Shown here: piece after piece, positions 54,436-64,000 of the stretch
How the letters are laid out: the number at the start of each line of letters is the position of its first letter
Numbering within the stretch: the first letter of the stretch is position 1
DNA from: Macrophomina tecta
Lineage: Eukaryota > Ascomycota > Dothideomycetes > Botryosphaeriales > Botryosphaeriaceae
Length of the DNA stretch: 64,000 nt
NCBI GenBank assembly: GCA_024180945.1
Contig: JAKSGN010000043.1
Location: forward strand, 620,001-684,000
Reading direction: 5' to 3'
The notes under the pieces: generated by a model
The model's database searches: none
What the model was told of the DNA's origin: nothing
Seen by the model: the letters and a program-made list of their open reading frames with translations, nothing else
Translations under genes and position numbers: made by a program

Positions 54436-55659
54436 TCAGATGTTGAACCCTCCATGTTCGGCAGCCTCCACGAACCTCCACAAACCCGCTTCCCTGGCGG
54501 CCTTCTTGACGACTGATACCTCTTCATCCTTCACTGCCCGGTTTATGTCTTTGTACCTCACGGTCTCGCTTCTCTTCTGGTCAGCCTTGACGCCACCCGG
54601 TTCCGTAACCTCGTCGCTGGCCTCATCCTCGTCCTTCTTCTTGCCCCCTCTCTTAGGCTTCCCCACGTGCGCGCGAGGAAAATACTGCTCCATAACATGG
54701 ACAAACAAGTCCTTTGACACGTTTTCGGCCAGCCATTTCATAATCTCCACGCCCTCATCCTCCTTGCCCGGCATGACCAAATGCCTCAGCAGCACTCCCT
54801 TCTTCGCGATGCCGTCGGGTGTGAAGCACAGGTCGCCGACCTGGGCGTGCATCAACTTGACGCTCTCCATCGCCGCTTCCGTGTACTTGTCCGCCTTCAG
54901 GAGCCGCCTGCTCGTACTATCGCGCCACACCTTGAAATCCGGCAGGTAGATGTCTACCAGTCCGTCCAGGAGCGCGATGCTCTCCGGGCTGTCGAACGCG
55001 CTCGTGTTGTAGACGATCGGGATGCGCAGCCCCATCTCGCGCGCGGCGAGGATGGACAGCACGACCTGCGGCACGACGTGCTCGGGCGTGACCAGGTTGA
55101 CGTTGTGGCAGCGGCCCACGTTCTGCAGCTTGAGGTACCACTCGGCCAGCTCCTCGGGCGTCAGGTCGAAGCCGTTGCGCTGGTGGGCGATGTCGTGGTT
55201 CTGGCAGAAGACGCAGCGCAGGTTGCAGCCGCTGAAGAAGACGGAGCCGCTGCCGTTGTGGCCCTGCAGGCACGGCTCCTCGCCGAAGTGCGGGGCGATG
55301 GTGTTGACCTTGACGGTGGTGGCGCCGATCAGGCAGGTGCCGGTCGTCTCGTAGCGGTTGACGCCGCATTTGCGCGGGCAGAGGTTGCAGTTGCGCAGGT
55401 GGGCGTAGGCGGCGGCGCGTTTGCGGGCGGCGGTGCGCTCGTCGAGGAGGAGGTAGCGCGGGAGGTAGTCGTCAAGGAGGAAGGGCGGGGCGAGGTGGAG
55501 GTGGCGGCGCGGTGTAGGGGCGCGGTGGCAGAGGTGCGGCCGTCGCGGCGGCGTGGACAAGAGCGGCGGCCGGGCGGGGATGGAGGGCGTTGCGGGGGGC
55601 GTGATGGCTGGCTTCAGCCGTACGCAGCGTGTGCAGGCGGCGGAGGGCGGGCGGAACAT
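54436..55659 (-). CDS. Radical SAM protein, PflX/activase-like
   Basis: A single exon of 407 aa. After about 85 Arg/Pro-rich residues that may form a mitochondrial presequence, CNLCPRKC (91-98) gives a first Cys cluster and SGCNLRCVFCQN a CxxxCxxC radical SAM motif (145-152). GSGSVFFSG, the AdoMet-binding strand, precedes it. IPIVYNTSAFDS and VDIYLPDFKVW follow the PflX/pyruvate-formate-lyase-activase-like fold. It binds a 4Fe-4S cluster and cleaves AdoMet. The target is unknown. No glycyl-radical enzyme is in the window. A Lys/Glu insertion (KPKRGGKKKDEDEA) near the C-terminus looks like a eukaryotic addition. Confidence 0.88.
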   Translation of the reverse strand: MFRPPSAACTRCVRLKPAITPPATPSIPARPPLLSTPPRRPHLCHRAPTPRRHLHLAPPFLLDDYLPRYLLLDERTAARKRAAAYAHLRNCNLCPRKCGVNRYETTGTCLIGATTVKVNTIAPHFGEEPCLQGHNGSGSVFFSGCNLRCVFCQNHDIAHQRNGFDLTPEELAEWYLKLQNVGRCHNVNLVTPEHVVPQVVLSILAAREMGLRIPIVYNTSAFDSPESIALLDGLVDIYLPDFKVWRDSTSRRLLKADKYTEAAMESVKLMHAQVGDLCFTPDGIAKKGVLLRHLVMPGKEDEGVEIMKWLAENVSKDLFVHVMEQYFPRAHVGKPKRGGKKKDEDEASDEVTEPGGVKADQKRSETVRYKDINRAVKDEEVSVVKKAAREAGLWRFVEAAEHGGFNI

Positions 55660-56196
55660 GGTCGTTGGGCGGCGGCAGGACGAGGCATGCTGCGCTTGAT
55701 GGACGGTGGTTGCGCTCGAGAGCTCCGAGGTGGAGGAGCGACGGGAGGGGAGGCGGGCGGAAGGGACCGGATGACGTCAGCGGGCTCCGTGGCCAATCAT
55801 GCCGTCGCTGACGTGCAAGCAACCTCCTCTCCTCCCGCTTTCCAGCCCTTCTTCCCCTCGCTCCGACACTGTGTTCCTCAACAACGCTCTGTCATCGTCT
55901 CCACAGCCTTCTCCTCTCCCCAAGCGTGGGCTTGCCAAATGCCGGCGCAGAGCCATGTCGCGTTCGTGCCGGCAGCTCCTCTATCCGCCTTCGTCCCACG
56001 CCCCGTCCGCCGGCAGACGAGCTCAACACCTGGACTTGAGCAATGGCTCTAGCCCAATATCGTTCAACTCACAACGATCCTCCGAAGTCCTCTAATCTCT
56101 CCTTTCGCCAGCCCTCCGCCTGCGTCTGGACGCGATTGTGACATTTTCGTGATATGTAGAACACGATCCTTGACCCTTCCAAGCGCCTCCCGAACC
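55660..56196. other. Intergenic region
   Basis: 537 bases between the radical SAM start and the tRNA gene. GC-rich near the start codon; no gene recognised. Confidence 0.4.
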
Positions 56197-56300
56197 GCGA
56201 TGGTGGTGTAGTTGGTTATCACGTCAGTCTAACAAGTTGCTGCAAGAAATTGCTCTTGTTGGGTCACTGAAGGTCCTGGGTTCAAGTCCCGGCCGTCGTA
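56197..56300 (+). tRNA. tRNA-Val (AAC) with a 30-nt intron
   Basis: GCGATGG pairs with CCGTCGT (two G-U pairs) before discriminator A. The A box reads TGGTGTAGTTGG and the B box GGTTCAAGTCC. The anticodon stem TCAGT/ACTGA encloses CTAACA, giving anticodon AAC, followed by a 30-nt intron inserted one base 3' of the anticodon. Removing it leaves 74 nt. Confidence 0.88.
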
Positions 56301-57564
56301 GCACACGAGGCGCCTCTTCTTTTGCCCTCCTTGTGGAGCGGTCCTGTAGCGCGAGCACATTTTTTTCGCCTCTGAAATGAGCCGGAGGTACCTCGGGGGT
56401 GGGAAGCAAAGAAGGCGGCCAGAGCCTCTGACATACGCAGACATATCCTCGACGCGGCGACGCTCGTCGCGCGGAGCATGCGGTACCATCAGCAGCCTGG
56501 CACCAACTTCTACGGCCTCGGACTGTCCGAGTTCGCGCTCAGGACGGCGATGGAGGCGTTCAAGTTGCTGCTGCCGCCTGAGAGCAGCGGGAACGAGAGC
56601 GACGATGAAAGCAACGACCAGGACGCCCACGTCATCAATCGCGGGATCGCAGCGTGCCGGGTGGCGATGCGGGAAAGAGAGGGGAGCTGTTCACGGTGGA
56701 TACGTGAGGAACGGCGAGGACAAGCATTGCGTGTATGGGTGGTGTCTTTCTACTGGGTAGGATACTTTTCTTCTTTTGTCTTATATCGTTGCTGCCGTGT
56801 GCTTCGGCGCTGTTGGTCTACGTCTTGCTTTGTTTTTAAAACCTGTTGATGTTGAAAGGAAACCCGCTGTGGTCTCCGTGCCACATGCCATGCCCCACTG
56901 AGCCCCCTGCTCGAACAACACCAAAAACGCAAAGATCCCGCCGCATTAACCATTACCCGAAAAGAGAAAAAGAAGTTTGTCTCAGAAGAAAGCGTATGAG
57001 AAAACAGAGTAAAAACCAACCAACCGAAGAGAAAATAAAGCCGAGAAGGGTTTGTTCCCCGCAAGCTATGCCAGATGCGATGCGAGCACGAGTCAACAAG
57101 AGTAAACGAAAAAGAAAAGAGTGAGAGAGTGTGTGTAGAGAGAGTCAGTCCGTGCATGATTGTAGTTATGCAGGATGCATAGTCGTTTCGGGTATGTGGG
57201 GCTCCGCCGGAAGGGCGACGACCCCTTCTCTTGCGCCACGTGATGCCTGCCGTTCATGCGCTGATGTAGCTTTTATCCGGAGCATTTCCGTTTCAGACAG
57301 ACGAGAGAGGCATTTAGGGGTATGAGTGCCCAGAAGCGGATATCTGAAGAGCAGAGAAAGAAGCGAAGTGAAAAAGTTAAGGGGAATGAGGACCAGAGAG
57401 AGTAGAGAAGCGAAGACAGAAATTTCCGGGAGAAAGAGGTCGTTATGAAGAGGAACAGTATAATGAGAACGCCAGGGTCCCTTTGAGTAAAAAAGCGCTT
57501 CAGACAGTGCAAGCAGGAAAAAAAAAAAAAAATTTCGCTCAGAAAGCAACGCTCATGCTCCACT
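56301..57564. other. Intergenic region
   Basis: 1.26 kb with only short open frames; purine-rich tracts around 56960-57140 and a run of about 15 A near 57518. No gene recognised. Confidence 0.4.
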
Positions 57565-58920
57565 CTACCCTGACGATTTCTCGTTCAAATAATCCAATGT
57601 GCCGTCTTTGCCTGTGAGAGACCTCAACGCAAAGCACGCGATGAGTGCGATCTCAAGGATAGCAGAAAGAATGGCCAGGCCAAATCCAGTGGTCTGAGTA
57701 TACGTCAGCAGCCATTCACCGGACAAACATCTCATTCTCGAACTCACCTGCTCCGTGCAAACCCGCGCGACCTCAAACTGGCCGACGACCTTCTCGCCCT
57801 GATGATCGCACGTATACTTCCCCAAGCTATCGCCCCCATCCCCTGTCTCAAACAGCTTATAAACCACCAAGCTGGCGATCCACGCGCCCACGAACACGAT
57901 CCCCATGGCGACCCTCGTCCCCGCCAGCCGCTTGACCGGCTTCATGAAGGTCTGGCGCAGACTCAGGCCCCAGACGATGATGCTCGAGCAGAAGCTGGCG
58001 AAGCCGCAGCCGAGCAGCAGCCACGTAGGGAGCAGGTTGATGTCGGACGGCCAGACGGCGTGCGTGCTGACCGTGTTGTCGACCGTGCCATCGACCTTGA
58101 GTCCACCGTACAGGCTGAGGCTGTGGCCCATGAGGATGGCCACGGCGCCCGAGATGCAGAGGATGAGCGGGAGGAGCGTCCATTGCGCGAGGCGGGGCCA
58201 GCCGGATTTGTTGGTAAGCGACGAGGGGAGGCGGTTGCTTATGCTGTTGTTGGTGGCGACACCGCCGGCGTCAGAGATGTCGGAGAATCGGGAGCGGGTT
58301 GTTGGGGCAGCGAGGTTGGCTGGCGGTGGCGGCAGCGTTGGAGGCCGGATGGGTGTTGGTGCGGAAGGCGCAGCGTGGGCATCACTGAGGGGGACTTCCC
58401 TGAGGTCAGATTGCGCGGTTGCCTGGTGGAGGGGGGATAGCGCTGCGTCGGGTGAGGTTACTCGTGCGTGGCCGGGACCCAAGGGGGGGGTGCCTCGAGA
58501 TGAAGGTCCTGTTCTGGGCCGGTATTCTGGACGTGATGGAGATGGTGTGCCTGAGTATGGGTCGGCACGTCGCGGAGATGCTACACCGGGACCGAAGTTG
58601 GAATGAGAGGATGACGCGGTTCGGGGCCGAGGGTCGTCTTGTCGTTGCGATGATGAAGTGCCGGGCCGTGATGGGTACTGGTATGGTCCAGGTCCAGGGA
58701 TGCCGCGGGGTTGTGATCGTTGAGATCCGGAAGAGCCTGGCCGGGGAGATTCTGAAGCGAAGGGTATGCGTGGCTGTTGAAGAGGCTGTGACTGGAAAGT
58801 GCCCACGGGGAAAGCTCCGGCAGCGGCGGGTGCGGAAGGAGGGAAAGGAATGACATCGTTGGTGCTTGGAGTTCTCTCGGGCCGTCGAGGCCTCGGACGG
58901 TATGGCTGATGGTAAGACAT
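57565..58920 (-). CDS. Four-helix membrane protein with proline/serine-rich N-terminus
   Basis: The first 230 residues are Pro, Ser, Arg and Gln rich and look disordered. Then four hydrophobic segments follow: WTLLPLILCISGAVAILM, LLPTWLLLGCGFASFCSS, VAMGIVFVGAWIASLVVY and TTGFGLAILSAILEIALI. An uninterrupted frame would give 451 aa, but 57694-57747 has perfect intron ends (gtgagt and ctcag) and is 54 nt, a multiple of three. Splicing gives 433 aa with EQ joined to TTGF, which I prefer. It is probably a plasma or endomembrane protein of unknown function, with a MARVEL-like four-helix layout. Confidence 0.7.
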   Translation of the reverse strand: MSYHQPYRPRPRRPERTPSTNDVIPFPPSAPAAAGAFPVGTFQSQPLQQPRIPFASESPRPGSSGSQRSQPRGIPGPGPYQYPSRPGTSSSQRQDDPRPRTASSSHSNFGPGVASPRRADPYSGTPSPSRPEYRPRTGPSSRGTPPLGPGHARVTSPDAALSPLHQATAQSDLREVPLSDAHAAPSAPTPIRPPTLPPPPANLAAPTTRSRFSDISDAGGVATNNSISNRLPSSLTNKSGWPRLAQWTLLPLILCISGAVAILMGHSLSLYGGLKVDGTVDNTVSTHAVWPSDINLLPTWLLLGCGFASFCSSIIVWGLSLRQTFMKPVKRLAGTRVAMGIVFVGAWIASLVVYKLFETGDGGDSLGKYTCDHQGEKVVGQFEVARVCTEQVSSRMRCLSGEWLLTYTQTTGFGLAILSAILEIALIACFALRSLTGKDGTLDYLNEKSSG

Positions 58921-60670
58921 TGCCGGTGTATGTCTTGTTAAAGTTTGAAGTGCTCAGGTCGGAGGGAAGCGGGAAGTGATGTCGAAGGGAGTGGAAGGAC
59001 GACGTCAAGCGAATGACCATGCGACAGGCACGAATGCGGAAACGAAACAAAACAGGGCAGGCGCGCCCAGCTTCTTTTCCAGAGTAAGGGCAAATGGCAA
59101 TGCAAAGAATGAAAAAGGTAAAGCAGTCCAGGTTTCACCAGTCAGCCTCCCGGTGGCCGCCAGTTTGAAGCTTATCAAAAACGATCGAAACTTTCAGGCA
59201 CAGAAGCCGGGGGTGGCTCTCACCATATAGGCACGGCGTCCCCACCGGGAGCCGCAGCTAAACAGGCGACAAACGGGCGCGGTGGCGCCTGTCGAGAGCA
59301 GCAGCGGGAAGTCACATCATTTCCGGCAAGAGAGGCGAGCGGAGTGGATGGCAAGTGGGCCGATTGCGAGGTCTCGGTGCGGGCGGGCAGGGAACATCTC
59401 CCGTAGGGCTGGGGGTGCCTGATCATGGACACGGATTGGCTGTTGGCCGAGGCCCGTTGGGTCCCTTTTTAGATTAAGGCAAATGAAGCAGTGAGGTATG
59501 CGGCGTTGGGGTCGCGTTGGCAGGCGGCCTAGCTAGCCGAGGGCGACGCCGTATTCGTTCAGCTGTTGCGGCGAGCGGCTGGATGCGGGCGACATCTGCC
59601 GGCCATTGGGAGGCATTGCGGATGAATGCTGAGGACGCTGGGCTGGAGATGCAGAGTGGATCGACCCTGAGCAGCGAGAGTCGATTCGGTGGGGAGAGTT
59701 GGCCTGAGATCTGAAACAACGCGCGCCTCGGGCTCTCTTCTTTAGCTAAGCCGCACGGTGCGACACGTCAACACCAGCCAGAAAGTCAATCTCCGTGCTC
59801 TGGCCACGAACGGCGCGAAGAACGGCGCGAAGAACGGCCCTGCGCCGGCAAGTGGTTGGCGTGCAGTCAAAGTCTGTCGGGCCACCACCACCACAATATA
59901 ACACCGCCACCCTCCCACCTTTTCCACCCACGTTTGATGCACATGAAGTGCGCTTGCTCGCAGGACGCCGCGGCAGGCTTTGAATTGCCGTCATAAAACA
60001 TCCTGCCGCGCCCAAGTCATGACTGAGACATTGGTCGAAGGCCGTCTCCTGAAAAGTCGTCTTCTTCCGCACCATGTGTTTTTCAAATCTACACGGCGGT
60101 GAGTTTGAGCCTCATGATTCCAAGCTTTGGCGCTCAGTCCACATCTTAAGCATGGCTCGCTCGTTTCGGGGCGGAGCTCGGCGCCTCTTCCACCTCCTGA
60201 CCCCCCGACTCATGCACGTCAACGAGGCCTGCGCCCGCTGACGACGCACCAGCCGCATCTACGCGGCCTGGCCGCGCAGTTACAAAAAAGAGATGCAAGC
60301 CCTGTTCTGCGAAAGGGTTGGGGTCGGCCTTTGCCGGAGTTGCGACGTTTTCTGGGCGTCCGTGAGTGCCGTTTGCATCTCCGGTCCGGTGGTTGTTCTG
60401 AACCGCCTATATCCGCGCTGTTTATACGTCAACCCGAGTTGCTATACGTATTCCAGCCGCTTTCGGCCATGCGCAAACGAGAACCGCCGAAAATGCGTAT
60501 CCACGCTAATTTTAGGATGTTGCGGAGCAGCGCGGAGCTCTTAAGTGCTGTTGATATTTGGCTAGATCGCTTGGCTGCTTCACACGCTTGCGCAGACGTC
60601 TCAATGCATACAGAGCGGAGAGAATGCAACATACCCCAGAAATAGATGATGCGCGTCAGCGACAGGACGC
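58921..60670. other. Intergenic region
   Basis: 1.75 kb containing a short 12-bp tandem repeat (59808-59838, unit GAACGGCGCGAA, about 2.6 copies). No gene recognised. Confidence 0.4.
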
Positions 60671-61558
60671 TCACGGACTCAGCCTCTCGACCTTCCAGCC
60701 GCCCTCCACGCCCTCATCCTTTGTATACCTGAATCGATCGTGCAGCCTGCTCTCCCTGCCCTGCCAGAACTCGACCTCGCTCGGCACAATCCTGATGCCG
60801 CCCCAAAACGGCGGCACGGGGATCTTGTCCTGGCCCTCGAACTTCTTCTCCACGTCTTTCACCCAGCCCTCCAGCTGCTCCCGCCCCTCGAGCACCTGGC
60901 TCTGCCTGCTCGCCCAGGCGCCGATCCTGCTCCCGCGGATGCGCGTGTCGTAGTAGACCTGGCTCTCCTCGGCGCTCAGCCTCTCGACGACGCCCTCGAC
61001 GCGCACCTGGCGCTCCAGCTCCTGCCACCAGAAGGTCAGGGCGGCGTGGGGGTTGCTCTGCACGTCCTGCGCCTTGCGGCTAGTGCCCCAGTTGCTGTAG
61101 ACCACGAAGCCGCGGTCGTCGAGCTCCTTCATGTAGACCATGCGCGCCGAGACGCGGCCGTCGGGCAGGTGTGCGGTGGAGAGCGTCGTCGTCTCCGGGT
61201 GGTAGACGCCGGCCTGCTGCGCAGCGGCGAACCAGGCATGGAATTGGGTGAGCGGTGAGGGCGCCAGGTCGGCGCGGTCGAGGGCGCCTTTCTGGAATTG
61301 GCCGGCTTGCGAGGCCAGGCCGCCGTCGCCCGGGGCAAAGATGAGCTTCTTGTTGGAGGGAGCGCTCGTATTGTCGACGGCGCCGGGGGTGTTGGCGGCG
61401 TCGGTGGGGTCGGGTTTGGATGGTTTCGCGGCGTGGAGCATCGTGGTTGCGGAGAATTGGAGGTGCTGTGGGCGTTGTAGGCGTCTTCGCGCGGCGGGTG
61501 TGCGAAGGCGGGGCGGAGTCGTGGCGGGGCGAAGCTGTTGCCTGAGTAGCAAGCTCAT
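60671..61558 (-). CDS. PDX3: Pyridoxamine 5'-phosphate oxidase
   Basis: A single exon of 295 aa. The first 40 residues are Arg-rich with no acidic residues (MSLLLRQQLRPATTPPRL), consistent with a mitochondrial presequence. An internal Met at residue 40 could yield a cytosolic form. The catalytic part shows RVSARMVYMKELDDRGFVVYSN (FMN-binding), ALTFWWQELERQVRVEG, and SRIGAWASRQSQVL, and ends RLSP as in most of the family. It oxidises pyridoxamine or pyridoxine phosphate to pyridoxal phosphate with FMN. This is a housekeeping vitamin B6 salvage gene. Confidence 0.95.
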   Translation of the reverse strand: MSLLLRQQLRPATTPPRLRTPAARRRLQRPQHLQFSATTMLHAAKPSKPDPTDAANTPGAVDNTSAPSNKKLIFAPGDGGLASQAGQFQKGALDRADLAPSPLTQFHAWFAAAQQAGVYHPETTTLSTAHLPDGRVSARMVYMKELDDRGFVVYSNWGTSRKAQDVQSNPHAALTFWWQELERQVRVEGVVERLSAEESQVYYDTRIRGSRIGAWASRQSQVLEGREQLEGWVKDVEKKFEGQDKIPVPPFWGGIRIVPSEVEFWQGRESRLHDRFRYTKDEGVEGGWKVERLSP

Positions 61559-63940
61559 GCAGGGTGCAATTGACGGCGCAAGAGAGGATATATGGGCTCA
61601 GACGCGGTGGTGGCAGGTGGAGTGAGAGCGGAGGAGTCGGGTCACGGCATCGGGTGACGGAATCAACGATGACGCTGAGCTGGAGATCGCGACGCGCGCA
61701 TCGTCGCCGGTGCTTTCTGCGCGCCAATCGGCCAGACGGTACGGCGAGTCGGCGCTTCAGCCCTACGTCCAGCGCGGGGCCCAAGGTCCAAGCCAAAGCT
61801 GCGGCCGCATCCAGTCTCTCTGCTCTCACCAAATCACCAACTCGCGAAACCACCAGTAACTCCCCTCGCTCTCGCAATCGGATATCTTCCACCGTGGCTA
61901 TGCCACAGCCATCTCCGCTACACCCTTCCACGCCTTCCTCTTACCCCGCCACTCGCCCAACACCATCCTCCGCACCTTCACCTGCCGCGTGTAAAAGAAG
62001 CTCCTTAGGAGCCCGACGTGACCAACGCCCGCCGCCAGTGCCAATCCGAAGGCGCCCGCCCTGCAAAATCTAAATCTGCGTCTCCTCCCCGTCGAGCAGA
62101 ATCGCGCCTTCGCTATCAACCACATCCACGCAAGCCCAGCGCCGATGTGACATCTTCGAAGGACTATACAAGAGATGGTGCGGCTATGTCGGGGGGGTGC
62201 TGGGACAGAAGGATGGCAGCGGGTAGAGCGACGCTGTCCTGGCAATGTGGGAGCTGACAGAACAGTAACACCGAAGGGGCGCTCTGTCTTTCGCTTCGAG
62301 AGTCTGCTCGTGGCGAAAGGTAAGTATTCGGTCTTTGAACTGCATGGCTCGCAGTCCGAGAAAAGAGCACCGGACAAGGCCAACAAGACGTTCAAGCAGC
62401 CACATTATGCCCGCTTTTCGGCAATCCTAACATTCAAATACATGCTATACGTCCGATAGACCCACCGGAACGGGTAGCATCTCTACTAATTCTGTCATAG
62501 GGGCACGAACCATGGCCCTGCCAATCAACAGCTGCGCAGCGCCTGATATTTGTGTTATGGCTACGGTTGCTCAAGTTGCTGGTACTGACCGCTGGCAACA
62601 GGACCCCCAAGTGGGGCTGCAGAAATACCAAGTCTAAGCTTTGATGGAGGGGTCTATGACTCTAGCACGCGTACCCTATCGGTCTGAACATGGTGGGCCC
62701 GGTAAGGCCATCCAAGTCAGTAAATGGGCGCACTCGGATGTGTGGAAAGCACTTCAAAATGAGCACATGCGGACTTTCCCGTTGTGAGGTCTCGGCAGAA
62801 CTAATGAGATGAGTTGTTTCACAACCATTGGGTCCTCGACTCCAATATTCACCCCTCTGCCAACATGTTGGCAGCCTTTGAATGACTAGCCCTCCGAAGT
62901 AAATGCAAGGGAGCAGGGCCAGCGTTTTGAAAGGGCAACTGGCAATCGAAGAAACGTATAGATCATGAACTAATCTCGCTAGCAACACATCCAAGCATGC
63001 GACCTCCGTTTCCAGCTCTTCGGGCAACGAGCTACATAGCCTGAATGCCTGCTTCTTCAAACAACATTTGTCAGGGGGAATATCTGAAACTATCTCGACC
63101 GGATATTCCCGGCCTTATCCAACGTTCACGCGAGCATTCCCGCAACCAGTAGCACCGCTCCCTGAGCGCCACCTGCCCCTGCTTTGTATCTACCTGAGTT
63201 TCCTGTGGGCATGTAATAGGTGGTCGAAAGCAAACTACATATTTTATCCCGCCGGACCGAAACCCCGTCGGCATTCCTAAGAGTCTTTCTCCAACAACAG
63301 GGGTGTTTCCACCGGTCGGCCATACACGACTCCTACTTCTGCAAACACCGTCGCTCGTATGTCTCGAGGAATATTACCCGTGCGCTGGATGCGTTAGCCT
63401 TTGCGCGATCAGGTCTTGATCAGGTATCTGTCCTGATCCCCCTGCCCTAAGCCGCTTAGCTTTGCTGCAAGCATATTGTTCTACCAACATACCCAACCCC
63501 GATAGCTGACTATCGGCGCCGAGAGTGGCAGAGCAAATGTGTATTTGTGTCTGCACTATATTTTGGCGGTCTATGAATAGGAAAATGGAGGCCATTTGAC
63601 TGCTCTAAAGATGGCCGCCACCCGCTTCGGGAAGAACGACGTCGCCTGTGAGCCTGCCCTTAAACCGCATCCCTTTTCTCATCATGCCAATATTTTCGGA
63701 GAACTACAAGTGTGGAAGCTAAATACAGACTGTTATCGATAAGAATGCAGGCGGCCATTCGACGGCGCGGAATAGTTCTGCGAGATACCTGGTTTGAGCA
63801 TCATTAATTTCATCATAGGAAGACATAACTGTGCACATATGATCCATATGGCTAACCGTCGCCCAAGTTCTCAGTCTCATCCAATCTGACATGCTCCTTC
63901 AACCTAACATCAACGCTTCACAAAGACAAGGCCAACCGCC
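61559..63940. other. Intergenic region
   Basis: 2.4 kb with no supported gene. A minus-strand frame at 61898-62395 has a hydrophobic stretch (FGLALAAGVGHVGLL) and then KVRRMVLGEWRGKRKAW, but no start, homology or splice support, and a plus-strand Ser/Pro-rich frame overlaps it. Confidence 0.35.
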
Positions 63941-64000
63941 TTACCCGCTCTCCCTCCTCCTCCCAATCGCATCCCCCGGCAACTCCGCCGGCATCATGGG
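63941..64000 (-). CDS. Possible 3' end of a gene entering from the right
   Basis: Read from the window edge on the minus strand, the frame gives PMMPAELPGDAIGRRRESG and stops at TAA (63941-63943). Too short to identify; the TAA also sits within a gtaagg donor-like string, so an intron boundary is equally possible. Confidence 0.25.
   Translation of the reverse strand, partial: PMMPAELPGDAIGRRRESG

Noticed and set aside
54781..56052. Plus-strand open frame of about 420 codons
   Set aside because: Antisense to the radical SAM gene, whose motifs are unambiguous. The antisense product is Arg, Val, Gly and Ala rich without motifs.
61898..62395. Minus-strand frame with a hydrophobic stretch as a mitochondrial membrane protein
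   Set aside because: No convincing start or splice sites, and an overlapping plus-strand frame of similar quality. Left unannotated.
1..64000. Polyketide synthase, NRPS, terpene synthase or prenyltransferase core gene
   Set aside because: No ketosynthase, adenylation, carrier or DDxxD-type signatures were found in any frame, so the cluster cannot be called a complete biosynthetic cluster from this window.
1..64000. CRISPR arrays, bacterial operons, riboswitches
   Set aside because: No regularly spaced repeats or Shine-Dalgarno organisation. The genome is eukaryotic, with introns in most genes.

Overview
The window is nuclear DNA of a filamentous ascomycete (Pezizomycotina). Almost every gene is split by one to five introns of 46-91 nt with GTRNGT-type donors and AG acceptors. 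The gene families (fungal_trans regulator, multiple P450s, plant cell-wall esterases, pectin lyase, fungal calpain-like protease) are typical of this group, and two tRNA genes carry introns. Both strands are used and no bacterial-style operons are seen. The species cannot be named from the sequence; the enzyme set fits a plant-associated or saprotrophic fungus. Splice sites below were read by eye from frame continuity and GT/AG signals.

Region 1 (1-14272) looks like one flank of an oxidative metabolic cluster: a regulator missing its N-terminus at the window edge, an alpha/beta-hydrolase, a 3-hydroxyisobutyrate-dehydrogenase-like enzyme, a metallo-beta-lactamase-fold hydrolase, an NmrA/isoflavone-reductase-like NAD(P)-binding protein, two paralogous P450s, a FAD aromatic-ring-type monooxygenase and an SDR. 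No polyketide synthase, NRPS or terpene synthase is present, so this is either the tailoring half of a specialised-metabolite cluster whose backbone gene lies left of base 1, or an aromatic catabolic cluster. Its intergenic regions repeatedly carry TGCGGGG-like sites.

Region 2 (about 15300-19811) is a breakage zone: an SDR pseudogene with two adjacent stop codons in its nucleotide-binding motif, an intron-bearing tRNA-Gly, an AT-rich relic, and inserted into that relic a complete hAT transposon (17041-19765) with terminal inverted repeats, an exact 8-bp target-site duplication and an apparently intact two-exon transposase. A small secreted eight-cysteine protein gene abuts it.

Region 3 (20000-41000) holds a reductase/epimerase, a coiled-coil protein, an amino-acid permease, homocysteine S-methyltransferase, an HSL-type esterase, a tannase/feruloyl esterase, a probable solo LTR, a GH43 glycosidase, a CE1-type feruloyl esterase and a 5'-nucleotidase-like metallophosphatase. 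Region 4 (42500-53100) has a divergent P450/MFS transporter pair, a calpain-like protease with a long charged tail, and a pectin lyase. Region 5 (53500-64000) is more housekeeping-like: an uncharacterised small protein, a PflX-like radical SAM protein, an intron-bearing tRNA-Val, a four-helix membrane protein and pyridoxamine-phosphate oxidase, ending in about 2.4 kb with no recognisable complete gene.
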